Below, one piece after another: positions 34,812 to 43,670 of a DNA stretch of 64,000 bases (position 1 is its first letter; every line of letters starts with the position of its first letter). Source of the stretch: UBA11403 sp963784615. GTDB lineage: Bacteria; Pseudomonadota; Gammaproteobacteria; Legionellales; Legionellaceae. The stretch covers positions 1,178,001 through 1,242,000 of the forward strand of contig CAWASG010000001.1 in NCBI GenBank assembly GCA_963784615.1, written 5' to 3'. The translations under genes and the position numbers were made by a program. The notes under the pieces were generated by a model. The model saw only the letters and a list, made by a program, of their open reading frames with translations. It ran no database searches and was not told the origin of the DNA.

Positions 34812-35426
34812 TTATAAATCCGCAAAATTTTTAAGTAATCGAGCACCGTATTGATGACTTTTTTCTGGATGAAACTGGACCCCATAAATATTATTATGGT
34901 GCACCGCGCACGTAAATGTTTGGCTATAATTTGCATGTGCAAGAACATTCTCAACATGATGACATTCAAAATAATATGAATGTAAAAAGTAAAAACGCGC
35001 CTCTTTTTCTAGCCCCTCAAACAAAGGATTGGCGCTAACTGGATTGACGTCATTCCAACCCATATGGGGTAATGAAAAGCGAAACGCCGATGACTGAAAG
35101 TCCATTTTTTTGACTTGACCGTCAATCCATCCCAATCCATACGACGTGCCTTCATCACTAGAAGATGCGAGCATTTGCATGCCGACACAAACCCCCAACA
35201 CGGGCACCCCTTGTTGCATAACCAATTGAGTAATTAGATCAAGCATGCCTGACTGTTCAATGCGCTGCATTGCATAATCAAATGAACCCACACCAGGCAA
35301 AATAAGCTTGGTTGCACCCAATAAATCTTCGGGTTGTCGAGCGATGCCCGCAGGAATGCCTAATCGTTTATACACATTGATAAACGCACCAACATTACCC
35401 AAACCATAATCAATTATTTTGATCAT
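34812..35426 (-). CDS. hisH2: glutamine amidotransferase subunit of the acetamidino system (HisH2/WbuY)
   Basis: A 204-residue class I amidotransferase. The nucleophile Cys is in VLGVCVGMQML near residue 80, and the His/Glu pair is in GVQFHPEKSH near residue 187. IDYGLGNVGAF opens the protein as in HisH. It hydrolyses glutamine and channels ammonia to its HisF-like partner. It overlaps wbpG by an ATGA-type 4-bp junction and precedes hisF2 by 3 bp, so the three are translationally coupled. Confidence 0.93.
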   Translation of the reverse strand: MIKIIDYGLGNVGAFINVYKRLGIPAGIARQPEDLLGATKLILPGVGSFDYAMQRIEQSGMLDLITQLVMQQGVPVLGVCVGMQMLASSSDEGTSYGLGWIDGQVKKMDFQSSAFRFSLPHMGWNDVNPVSANPLFEGLEKEARFYFLHSYYFECHHVENVLAHANYSQTFTCAVHHNNIYGVQFHPEKSHQYGARLLKNFADL

Positions 35427-36565
35427 CTAAACAACCTTTTTTCAAGCCCGAGTGTCTGCATAACATAGGCGCCCATACCAATTAAAGGTCGTTTATTTTT
35501 ATAATCACGATAAGTTTTATTCGCGCTAGTAAAAATTGCTTGTAACTCATCAACGGTAAGATCTAATTTACCCGCAACATATTCAAACTCTTGTTGTAAA
35601 AAATGCTCGTCCAACTCGGGCTTAGCAATGCGTTGAAGCGCCTCGTCTCTAGTCATCTGACCCGTCATAATAAGACTGGAAAAGTGGGCGCGACGCTTCT
35701 CATATCCAAATTTTCTAGGCATCCAATAATCTTCATAAAAACGTGTAAACCGTGACTCATGATGTTTGTGTAAAAATTTCTCCCACCCAAATTGCTCGTG
35801 CAATAAATCTTCAGCCTCTTTTTTGAAATAAGGAACGAGGTTCAGCGGCTTAACAACCTCCATTCCCAGAATATATCGATAAAACAACTTATATACTAAA
35901 ATATCAACCAATGGATATTTATCTAACGGTCTTGTACCAAACTGTTGATGGATATCCTTGATTAATCGTTTATCAATACCTGGATAAGCACCCCACTCAT
36001 CAGGTTCACGACAACACTCTGTTGAATAATTCGCACCCGTCAATATATATTTAATTTTATTTTTTCTTGCAAATTGATAAAGTGCTGAAAAAAAGGCTGC
36101 GTCTTGGGGGATATCTTGGTCAGGAATATTTGACTTTAACAGTGCAACCTGTAAATCTTTCATTTCCTCCCAATCAATCACTTCCGTATATAAATCAAGA
36201 CCTAAACCATCCACCAATTTTTCTATATTACGAACGCCCTGTTCTGTATTCCAACCAGCATCCACATGAAATAATAAAGGCCTCAATCCCATTTTTTCCT
36301 TGACAATATAAGCGGTGTAAGAACTATCTAAACCGCCACTTAAGCCAATAATACAATCAAAATCTTTTCCCTTACCCTGGAGCTTTATTTTTTCCGCAAT
36401 AGCAAGTAGCTCTCGCTCACCTCTTTCATCGGTATGCCAGTTAGGGAGGATATTTGTTTTAAAGTTAGTACAGTAATCGCACTCACCTTTATCATTAAAT
36501 TTAATATTTGGATCAGTGGAATCCATAATGCAGTTAGAGCAGATTTTATATCTGTTATTTTTCAT
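35423..36565 (-). CDS. wbpG: N-acetyl sugar amidotransferase (WbpG/WbuX/PseA family)
   Basis: 380 residues from the ATG at 36565, preceded by TTAGGA; an in-frame upstream start would overlap the previous gene and lacks similarity. The PP-loop ATPase signature is IIGLSGGLDSSYTAYI near residue 65. Cysteine pairs CSNC and CDYC at the N-terminus probably bind zinc. It activates the sugar's acetamido group with ATP so that ammonia from HisH2/HisF2 gives an acetamidino group. With fnlABC just downstream, the likely product is L-FucNAm, as described for E. coli O145. An acetamidino group on ManNAc3NAcA, as in P. aeruginosa, is the alternative. Confidence 0.93.
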   Translation of the reverse strand: MKNNRYKICSNCIMDSTDPNIKFNDKGECDYCTNFKTNILPNWHTDERGERELLAIAEKIKLQGKGKDFDCIIGLSGGLDSSYTAYIVKEKMGLRPLLFHVDAGWNTEQGVRNIEKLVDGLGLDLYTEVIDWEEMKDLQVALLKSNIPDQDIPQDAAFFSALYQFARKNKIKYILTGANYSTECCREPDEWGAYPGIDKRLIKDIHQQFGTRPLDKYPLVDILVYKLFYRYILGMEVVKPLNLVPYFKKEAEDLLHEQFGWEKFLHKHHESRFTRFYEDYWMPRKFGYEKRRAHFSSLIMTGQMTRDEALQRIAKPELDEHFLQQEFEYVAGKLDLTVDELQAIFTSANKTYRDYKNKRPLIGMGAYVMQTLGLEKRLFR

Positions 36566-36590
36566 AAAAATCCTAAAAAAATTATATAAG

Positions 36591-37901
36591 TTATAATGAT
36601 GCCCTACTAGACTCTGGTACGGAACGGCGCATCGCCTCTGCAAGCTGGACATACTCTAAGGCTTGAGCCTTACGGGAAAAGCTTGTAGATAATTCAGAGA
36701 AAGTATCCACTTTTCTGGAATAGAAATCTTTTGAGTTTAACTGCAAATAAAAATTCTCAGTCGTATCACTTACAAGATGTATTTCACCACAACGCAATAA
36801 CAGTGAACCAGCAAGTGTTTTAGGTGAAATATCAGCAATAATAGGCCGACCCGATCCAATATACTCAAACAACTTAGTTGTTAGAATTCCCTGCGCGCTT
36901 AGGGTTTGCATCGATGAAGTTTCAGCAAATAAAAGATAATCAGCCTCAATTATACGCTGGAGTGAAATCAGATAAGAAACCGATGAGAAAAAATGGAACA
37001 CGTTTTTAATCTGTGGATACAATAATTCCAAGTTTTCAACAATGAGTGCTGAGTTACCATAAAACTCAATCCTTAGCCTCTTAAACTTGTCTGGCGCCGC
37101 CTCACTTAATCTCACAAGCGCATTTAAGAATCGATGAGGCACTCGCCCGGGAGAGACAACTCCCATATAGCGAATCGTGATATAATCATCCGTTAAAGGA
37201 ATCTGTGCTGCTCTACGCGCCTTATCCATTAAATCGGGCTCATACCCATTAAAAATGGTTGTCGCATGCCCTTTTATTGAAGCGTAATATTTCGTCATTG
37301 GATCAGAAATTGCCACAATGCGGTCCGCCCGCATAACCAAACACCTGTCTAAAACACGCTCGAGCGCCCTAGAAAAAGGATTCCCTGGCATCTCATGACA
37401 CTCACTAAAGTGATCTCTATAGTCAAGAATACAAGGTACTCTGAAACGATATTTCGCTAAAATCGCTGCCAATAACATCGGCCACGGAGGAGATGTGCCA
37501 ATAACAACATGTGATTGTCGCAATGCTTGCTTTGCTCGCTCAGAGAGCCACGGGGATATAAAAGAAAAAGCAAAGGGAAGTCGAGGGTCAGGTACTTGTC
37601 CAAACCACCGCATGACCAAGTCTTTAAAACGTCGCAACTTCGACGGATTTTCGATATACATTGGTTCAAATCGTGCGCCGTCAGCGACTGAAGACGCATC
37701 TCGACCCCATGCATTTAATTCAATAAGATTCACACCAACAGGTGTCTCCTCCGTGAATTCGCCATCAGCCAACGTCTTTCGTGGAGTAATTACGGTTACC
37801 GAATGTCCCATTGCAGCAATGTATTTTGAAAGGGCCTCAACGCGTTTGGCTCCCGAACTATTTAATGGAGGATAATAATGTGCTATAAAAACAATATTCA
37901 T
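36591..37901 (-). CDS. glycosyltransferase, GT-B fold (family 4-like)
   Basis: A 436-residue cytoplasmic transferase. The N-terminal IVFIAHYYPPLNSSGAKRVE carries the GT4 glycine-rich start, VIGTSPPWP and LDYRDHFSECHE follow, and the donor domain has IRYMGVVSPGRVPHRF and LTTKLFEYIGSGRPIIADI with the conserved Glu region. It is one of only two cytoplasmic glycosyltransferases in the minus-strand block, the other being WbuB. By elimination it may add the ManNAc3NAcA residue (inference). It lies 25 bp upstream of wbpG. Confidence 0.85.
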   Translation of the reverse strand: MNIVFIAHYYPPLNSSGAKRVEALSKYIAAMGHSVTVITPRKTLADGEFTEETPVGVNLIELNAWGRDASSVADGARFEPMYIENPSKLRRFKDLVMRWFGQVPDPRLPFAFSFISPWLSERAKQALRQSHVVIGTSPPWPMLLAAILAKYRFRVPCILDYRDHFSECHEMPGNPFSRALERVLDRCLVMRADRIVAISDPMTKYYASIKGHATTIFNGYEPDLMDKARRAAQIPLTDDYITIRYMGVVSPGRVPHRFLNALVRLSEAAPDKFKRLRIEFYGNSALIVENLELLYPQIKNVFHFFSSVSYLISLQRIIEADYLLFAETSSMQTLSAQGILTTKLFEYIGSGRPIIADISPKTLAGSLLLRCGEIHLVSDTTENFYLQLNSKDFYSRKVDTFSELSTSFSRKAQALEYVQLAEAMRRSVPESSRASL

Positions 37902-38196
37902 TGTATTGTCAAACCCGAAACATGTTCTATTAAATCGTGGGCTATTTGTGAACCAACCCTTCTACTACCATAGTTTCCATGATCAACTAATAACGAATCA
38001 TTATAATACTATGGCATTTAAATTTTCTCTGACGATGATCCTACATGAATATCTACGTCTTCATCAACAAATTCAAGCAACTCCATTTGATTTCTTAATG
38101 TCGCACACGATTGACATAAACAATTCATTAAATCCGAACACTATCTAAACGCGTAAATACGCCAAATATTCAATACTGACGAGACGTCAGTTACTG
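37902..38196. other. gap in the O-antigen block, possible gene remnant
   Basis: There is no convincing gene between wzy and the glycosyltransferase, although all other joins in this block are tight or hold a mobile repeat. On the minus strand a 36-codon frame (about 38127-38017, MNCLCQSCATLRNQ) and a separate readable stretch, VDHGNYGSRRVGSQIAHDLI (about 37926-37985), look like leftovers of a decayed gene. I do not recognise the family. Confidence 0.35.
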
Positions 38197-39477
38197 CTAT
38201 CCGTTCTTAGCAAGCAAAGAGCTCGATTTAAGTTTTATAAATAAAGCATGAGCAATCATATATAAAAATCCATTACTGAAAAGCATCCCAATAAATGACG
38301 CCGAAAAAAGCATGAAGGCAAAAAGAAGCCAAAGTGAACGGAACCCAACATCCGTAGATAAACGAAAAAATCGAAACATTTGTCCCACAAAGACACTTAT
38401 AAAAAACACACCTGGCCAGCCAAAATTAACAAACGCATCAACGAAAAATACAGCATTTGCATTCGCAATTTCATTCCAGGAACCAAATTGATATTCAAAT
38501 ACAAACCGCTCCATATTGACTCTATCCACTCCCAATATCATCGAAAGGAGCGAACTAGTAGAGCCCATTAAACCATCATTCTTAAAATGTTCCGAGAATA
38601 CAACAAGGGTATCTACTGCAGTAAATACTGGAACAGAAAAAGCTCTCCACAAAAAATAATCCAGCGAAGAGCCCGGCAGGTACCTGGCCGAAAAATAGTT
38701 CTCCAGCGTGTCAGTGTTAGCAAATGACAACCCTGCGTTCCCCAATGACAACGCAGTAAATCCTATGAGTAATACTATGATGAGAATAAACAAAACGACC
38801 AACTTCCTCCATGAAAGAAGACCCTTTTCCACAGAATAAATAATTAACGGCAATAATAGATTTAAAAATAAGGCTTTTTGTAGCGAAGAAATACAAAACA
38901 AAAAATAGATCAACGCCAAAGGATATCGCCAGGAGGAGCGATTATTATATAAAAGCACCAAAGAATACGGAATTAACATAGTGGTTAAAAATGTGCTCAG
39001 GTACAACAAAATAATCCACGCCCCTTGTCTCCCCTTCAAAAAATCGCCACGCTCTTGACTCAAAACATTCGCACTAGCTCCTTTAATGGCGCTTACTATA
39101 GGAATAGAGGGCGCCGAATAAAAGGTTACAACTAAAAAACTGAAAAATAAGATCCATACTATACCCTGGAAAAATTTTGCATCAATAGCGAGTCGAGGTG
39201 CTCCGTATCTAAATTGCGAATCGACAAGAGGCATAGAAGCACCGATCATCATCGAGATAATCGAAACAAATGCAACCGCCGGCAAAAGAACGAACTCGTC
39301 ACGTAATAATTCACTAAAATATGCAATTAAAGGAAGGCCTATATAGAAAATTGCAATACAAATGCAAAAAATCGGCAGCCCCATTTCTGGTGCTAACAGT
39401 CTTTTCAACAACGTGTTATCAGCTCTCCCGTTGCTTTCACGTGCAAAAGTTACATCAAATAATTGAGCTTCATACAT
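38197..39477 (-). CDS. wzy: O-antigen polymerase-like membrane protein (Wzy)
   Basis: A 426-residue protein with about ten to twelve hydrophobic segments and a large extracytoplasmic loop (about residues 240-320, with FSARYLPGSSLDYFLWRAF). This is the usual pattern for oligosaccharide repeat-unit polymerases, whose sequences are otherwise poorly conserved. The N-terminal 35 residues are cytoplasmic. Its position between wzx (8-bp overlap) and a glycosyltransferase supports the call. It should join undecaprenyl-linked O-units in the periplasm, with Wzz setting the chain length. Confidence 0.8.
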   Translation of the reverse strand: MYEAQLFDVTFARESNGRADNTLLKRLLAPEMGLPIFCICIAIFYIGLPLIAYFSELLRDEFVLLPAVAFVSIISMMIGASMPLVDSQFRYGAPRLAIDAKFFQGIVWILFFSFLVVTFYSAPSIPIVSAIKGASANVLSQERGDFLKGRQGAWIILLYLSTFLTTMLIPYSLVLLYNNRSSWRYPLALIYFLFCISSLQKALFLNLLLPLIIYSVEKGLLSWRKLVVLFILIIVLLIGFTALSLGNAGLSFANTDTLENYFSARYLPGSSLDYFLWRAFSVPVFTAVDTLVVFSEHFKNDGLMGSTSSLLSMILGVDRVNMERFVFEYQFGSWNEIANANAVFFVDAFVNFGWPGVFFISVFVGQMFRFFRLSTDVGFRSLWLLFAFMLFSASFIGMLFSNGFLYMIAHALFIKLKSSSLLAKNG

Positions 39478-40861
39478 TGATAAAATGCCTTATAGTTCTC
39501 GTCACACTCAATGCCAATAAGCCAGCACCACCCCATAAAAAACTAAGCCAGAGAGACTGGTATAATGTTCGAATAACGTCTTTAAAAGACGCGTGAATCA
39601 CCATGATAACCACGATTAAATAGCTTGCATAAAACAACAAGCCAGTCAGAGCATATACTTCAACAATAAATGATTTGCTCCATAACGACATGCCCCACAC
39701 AGGTAGAACGCGAATAAGAAGTCCATAAATCTGTAGTATCAATGCCGCTCTTTGATGAGAGGTTACATGAATAGCCATCGAAAGCGGGGAGGTTAAAAAT
39801 TGCGCAATAAACCATGGCGTCATCCAAGTGACCATTTCTCCAGCTCTACGCCAATCTTCGCCGAAAACAATTGCAAAGCCTTCAGGTGCGACAATTGCAG
39901 AAAAAATTAAGGGACCAACCCCGATCTTACTCAATCGCCCTAGCGCTTCCACTGTAAATTTTGCAAGATTTCCTCTTCGATATGCTTCTGGTGCGCCTGC
40001 CAGGTAAACCTGACCAACCGCATTACCAATGAGAAGCATTGGAGCCTGCATTACGTACATGGCCAACGTTAGATAACCTGCCTCAGGGCCTATCGCTATT
40101 GATGCAATCATAATGATCGGTAATTGAATTGAGGCGCTATTACAAAGTGCTTCAAAAGTGGAGTATTTTGGGAATCGTTTGTAAGCAGTAAACGTAGTTT
40201 TTAATGACTGGCGAGTAATACCCCGAAACAATACAGCATCACGCATCAATAATCGCGATCCAAGAATAACGGTCCCTACTGCAGCATTGAGTATATAACC
40301 AACAAGAAGTCCCAAAGGAGCAACGCCAACAAATCCCAAGCCAACCTGCCCTACCACCCCGGCTATGGACTGCCCAAGCCGGCCACGTGCAATCAGACCA
40401 AAAACATTTTTACGGACAAACCACCCTTGCAATGCATTATAGACAGCCATTAAGAAAACGACCAACGGCAACAACCAAAGATAGGGCGTAAGGCCACGAG
40501 TATTGTGTTCGAGAATTCCGTGGGGTGTTATCGCAATGAGAGTGCCTAAAATCGTAGAAACAATCAATGCGCAGCCTAAAGCCAGCAATAGAACAGTTGA
40601 CGCATCTTCATCTCCATCAGCAAGCGGCACTGCTGCATCAAAGCGCAAACAAGCAATAACGGATATTATTGAAGCTAGACTTACAAATACAGCTAAAACA
40701 CTAAAATCATCCGGGCTATAAAGTCGTGTCGCAAGAGGAAGCGCGAGCGCCGTTATCAGATGCCCTAATGCAGTTCCGCCTACCAACACAAATATTGAGC
40801 GTCTAAAATGTGCACTCGATCCAATAACAGTTGTAGCTTCATTACCCATAGTTAGATTCAT
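39470..40861 (-). CDS. wzx: O-antigen flippase (Wzx)
   Basis: A 463-residue polytopic protein of the oligosaccharide flippase (MOP) superfamily with about twelve to fourteen hydrophobic segments. The opening IFVLVGGTALGHLITALALP and LYSPDDFSVLAVF are typical Wzx features. It translocates completed undecaprenyl-PP-linked O-units across the inner membrane. It overlaps both neighbours (20 bp with wzz, 8 bp with wzy), indicating coupled translation of the assembly genes. Confidence 0.9.
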   Translation of the reverse strand: MNLTMGNEATTVIGSSAHFRRSIFVLVGGTALGHLITALALPLATRLYSPDDFSVLAVFVSLASIISVIACLRFDAAVPLADGDEDASTVLLLALGCALIVSTILGTLIAITPHGILEHNTRGLTPYLWLLPLVVFLMAVYNALQGWFVRKNVFGLIARGRLGQSIAGVVGQVGLGFVGVAPLGLLVGYILNAAVGTVILGSRLLMRDAVLFRGITRQSLKTTFTAYKRFPKYSTFEALCNSASIQLPIIMIASIAIGPEAGYLTLAMYVMQAPMLLIGNAVGQVYLAGAPEAYRRGNLAKFTVEALGRLSKIGVGPLIFSAIVAPEGFAIVFGEDWRRAGEMVTWMTPWFIAQFLTSPLSMAIHVTSHQRAALILQIYGLLIRVLPVWGMSLWSKSFIVEVYALTGLLFYASYLIVVIMVIHASFKDVIRTLYQSLWLSFLWGGAGLLALSVTRTIRHFINV

Positions 40862-41900
40862 CTTTCCCTAATGATTGATTGCGATATGTCCGCACAGAAG
40901 CAAGGAAAATACTAATCATTAACCCCAAAAGCATACTCAACGATAAAATTAATACTCGCTTGGGCGCTATCGGCATATCAGATGACTGAATTGAACCATC
41001 CAAACGATATAAATTCACGTCATTAGGTGACACAGTAATTTTGCTATATTGTTCGTATTCATTTTCTAAATGATGAAGATTATTATATGCAAAAGCCGCG
41101 TCCGACTTCCTTGCATTTAATGTTTTAATTTCTGCAGCAAGCACCTTACTCCCCCGCATGTACATCATGGGAACAGAATCTATAGCAGAGGCATCACTTA
41201 TCATTTGATGTTCAATCCCTGATGCCTTTGCAATATTTAATGCCTCATGTAATTGAGCAAGACGGTCAAACCGATTTTGTCTAGCTACTTTGATGGCACC
41301 ATCTATTTGTTGCTTCAAATATGCAGCCGTTCGCATGTTTTCAGCGTTCACTAAATCAAGAACTTCTCTCGTAGCTGTTTTCGAGGCCGTTGCAAGATAT
41401 TGCGCAACCCAAGCCCTAGATTTTAATGCATTGTCTGAACGAGATATCAATGTATAACTTATCAAACCTGATTTAACGTTTTCTTTAATCAAAATAGCTT
41501 TATAGTAAGCGCTGTAGAGTCGGTCTTGAGGTACACTTGATCGCTGCTTTTCCGATAAAGACGGTAAATATACGTTCCGAAAGAAGTCTAGCTTAATCTG
41601 CTCTGACATCAAAATATGACTAAATATGCTATAAACATCTGTTATTTTTAACAACCTGGGTTCAATACCCTTGGATATATTCGTTCGTCCCTTATTTAAG
41701 AGGGTGATATCACTGACCGTCGGGGGAATAATATACGCTTTTGCTTCATAAACAGGTTTAGAAATAAATATATATACTGCGCCTAAAAGAGTACAAATAA
41801 ATGTTATCGCAAAAACCAACCATTTTTGCTGCCAAAAAATGGTTCCCAAATCGAATATCGATGTATCACATGAACTATACTGTCGGTGGTGTCCGTTCAT
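40842..41900 (-). CDS. wzz: O-antigen chain-length determinant (Wzz)
   Basis: A 352-residue polysaccharide co-polymerase. The N-terminal membrane segment is LVFAITFICTLLGAVYIFI (about 33-51), followed by the KPVYEAKAYIIPP Wzz motif, a long periplasmic helical region, and the C-terminal proline-rich PIAPKRVLILSLSMLLGLMI segment. It lacks a kinase domain. It controls the modal O-antigen length together with Wzy. The start is 55 bp after wbpI and the 3' end overlaps wzx. Confidence 0.9.
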   Translation of the reverse strand: MNGHHRQYSSCDTSIFDLGTIFWQQKWLVFAITFICTLLGAVYIFISKPVYEAKAYIIPPTVSDITLLNKGRTNISKGIEPRLLKITDVYSIFSHILMSEQIKLDFFRNVYLPSLSEKQRSSVPQDRLYSAYYKAILIKENVKSGLISYTLISRSDNALKSRAWVAQYLATASKTATREVLDLVNAENMRTAAYLKQQIDGAIKVARQNRFDRLAQLHEALNIAKASGIEHQMISDASAIDSVPMMYMRGSKVLAAEIKTLNARKSDAAFAYNNLHHLENEYEQYSKITVSPNDVNLYRLDGSIQSSDMPIAPKRVLILSLSMLLGLMISIFLASVRTYRNQSLGKDESNYG

Positions 41901-41955
41901 TATTATCTCCTCATTATAAATCTATAACCATCATCATGATTCCAATGAATGATGC

Positions 41956-43056
41956 TCACAATGACGCGCTGCTTGTGGCCATTAATTTTTCAACCATCTT
42001 AATTGCTGAATGTCCATCACCATAAAGCGCAACTCTTTTCGTATCAGCATGTTGATGCAGTGAGGTCATGAATGGCAATAATGAAACCAGTTTGTCCGGC
42101 GAGCATAATTGATTCCAGCCGGATTCAACCAACTCAACCCACTCCGTTTCATCGCGCAAGGTAATACAAGGTACTTGATTGAAATAGGCTTCTTTTTGAA
42201 CCCCTCCAGAGTCGGTAATGATGTAACTCGCATGTTGTTCTAAAGCGAGCATATCCAGATAGCCTACTGGCTCTATCATCATCAAGCTGTTTTTCATCAT
42301 TGTATATAAACCCGCCTTTTCCAAAACATATCGGGTTCTGGGATGTAGAGGAAAAACGATCTGATGCATAGTCGACAGCTCAATCAATGCGTTGCATATA
42401 TTTTTTAAGCGAATTGGAGAGTCCGTATTTTCAGCGCGGTGAATGGTTGCCAGCACATAGTATTGCTTAGGTAATTCTAATGCATCGACAATGGTTTTTC
42501 GCAAGGCATTACGTTCGTTATAATATAATGCAGCGTCGAACATGACATCGCCAACATTGACTATATTTTTTTCCTCAATCCCTTCTTGAAGCAATCTTTG
42601 ATAGCTTGTATCTGTTGGTGCAAACAGTAATGAGCTCAGATGATCCGCCGTGATTCGATTAATTTCCTCTGGCATTTTTCGATTAAAGGATCGTAAGCCA
42701 GCTTCGACGTGTGCGACGGGTATGTGTAATTTGACAGCCGCTAAGGTGCCTGCAAGCGTCGAATTGGTATCACCATAGACCAAAACCCAGTCGGGCATTT
42801 CTTTGAAAAGAACCTCTTCAATGGCGGCAAGCATATCGCCGGTTTGTTTGCCATGGGTTGAGGAGCCAATATTCAAATTATATGCTGGTCTCGGGATATC
42901 GAGTTCATCGAAAAATTGATCTGACATATTGGCATCGTAATGTTGGCCAGTATGGATGATGATTTCTTGTATGCCGTCCAGATTGGCAATTGCTCTGGAA
43001 ACAACTGCGGCTTTAATAAATTGAGGTCTAGCACCCACAATGGTACAAATTTTCAT
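41956..43056 (-). CDS. wbpI: UDP-GlcNAc3NAcA 2-epimerase (WbpI)
   Basis: A 366-residue non-hydrolysing epimerase of the WecB superfamily: CTIVGARPQFIKAAVVSRAI, VYGDTNSTLAG, HVEAGLRSFNRKMPEEINR, TIHRAENTD and ITDSGGVQKEAYF. The ARPQFIKAA start and context with wbpA, wbpB, wbpD and wbpE identify it as WbpI. It converts UDP-2,3-diacetamido-2,3-dideoxy-D-glucuronate to the manno form, UDP-ManNAc3NAcA. A plain WecB role is less likely. It is 12 bp downstream of wbpD. Confidence 0.9.
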   Translation of the reverse strand: MKICTIVGARPQFIKAAVVSRAIANLDGIQEIIIHTGQHYDANMSDQFFDELDIPRPAYNLNIGSSTHGKQTGDMLAAIEEVLFKEMPDWVLVYGDTNSTLAGTLAAVKLHIPVAHVEAGLRSFNRKMPEEINRITADHLSSLLFAPTDTSYQRLLQEGIEEKNIVNVGDVMFDAALYYNERNALRKTIVDALELPKQYYVLATIHRAENTDSPIRLKNICNALIELSTMHQIVFPLHPRTRYVLEKAGLYTMMKNSLMMIEPVGYLDMLALEQHASYIITDSGGVQKEAYFNQVPCITLRDETEWVELVESGWNQLCSPDKLVSLLPFMTSLHQHADTKRVALYGDGHSAIKMVEKLMATSSASL

Positions 43057-43068
43057 TGGCTTCCTTAA

Positions 43069-43668
43069 TTACAGATCGACTGCTGCAGCAATACTCACTT
43101 GATTACTCTTATGCTTAATATACTGGTCACCTGTTTTTGCACACGTTGCCATTGCTGGCTTATCAGGTTGTTCTTCAAATTTCAATTGTTCACCAAATTT
43201 ACTCATCCAGCCGATCTGCTTTGCAGGGACGCCTACCATTAAGGCGTAATCGGGAACATCGCGGTTGATAACGGCACCGGCGCCTATGAATGCATATTGG
43301 CCGATGGTTACGCCGCAGACGATGGTGCAATTCGCGCCTAGGGTTGCGCCGCGTTTGATGTGGGTGTTGCGGTATTCGTCTTTTCTGGTGACGGCTGATC
43401 TTGGGTTGTAGACGTTGGTGAAGACCATGCTGGGGCCGCAGAAGACATCGTCTTCTAATGTGACGTTGTCGTAGACGGAGACGTTGTTTTGAATTTTAAC
43501 GTTGTTGCCGATGGTAACGCGATTACCGACGTAGACGTTTTGACCTAAACTGCATCGTTCGCCAATGTGTGCGCCGGAACTGACGTGGACCCAATGCCAG
43601 ATGCGGGTGTCGTTGCCGATGGTGGCACCTTGGTCGATGATTGCAGTTTCGTGGGCTTGGTAAGTCAT
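43069..43668 (-). CDS. wbpD: UDP-GlcNAc3NA N-acetyltransferase (WbpD)
   Basis: A 199-residue left-handed beta-helix acetyltransferase. It begins YQAHETAIIDQGATIGNDTR, with hexapeptide repeats from residue 8 to about 140 and the catalytic-loop HVSSGAHIGERCSLGQNVYV. The C-terminal part (VPAKQIGWMSKFGEQLKF) matches WbpD/WlbB. It acetylates the 3-amino group of UDP-GlcNAc3NA with acetyl-CoA. It sits between wbpB (2 bp) and wbpI. Base use in the first 150 bp is visibly richer in GC than in neighbouring genes. Confidence 0.92.
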   Translation of the reverse strand: MTYQAHETAIIDQGATIGNDTRIWHWVHVSSGAHIGERCSLGQNVYVGNRVTIGNNVKIQNNVSVYDNVTLEDDVFCGPSMVFTNVYNPRSAVTRKDEYRNTHIKRGATLGANCTIVCGVTIGQYAFIGAGAVINRDVPDYALMVGVPAKQIGWMSKFGEQLKFEEQPDKPAMATCAKTGDQYIKHKSNQVSIAAAVDL

Positions 43669-43670
43669 GG

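Noticed and set aside
34023..35426. hisF and hisH considered as histidine biosynthesis genes
   Set aside because: No other his gene is near, and they are coupled to the PP-loop amidotransferase wbpG, so they belong to the acetamidino system.
41956..43056. Epimerase considered as WecB for enterobacterial common antigen
   Set aside because: The surrounding wbpA, B, D and E genes fit the WbpI step. wecE at 24 kb is in a different operon, and no wecC, wecF or wecG is present.
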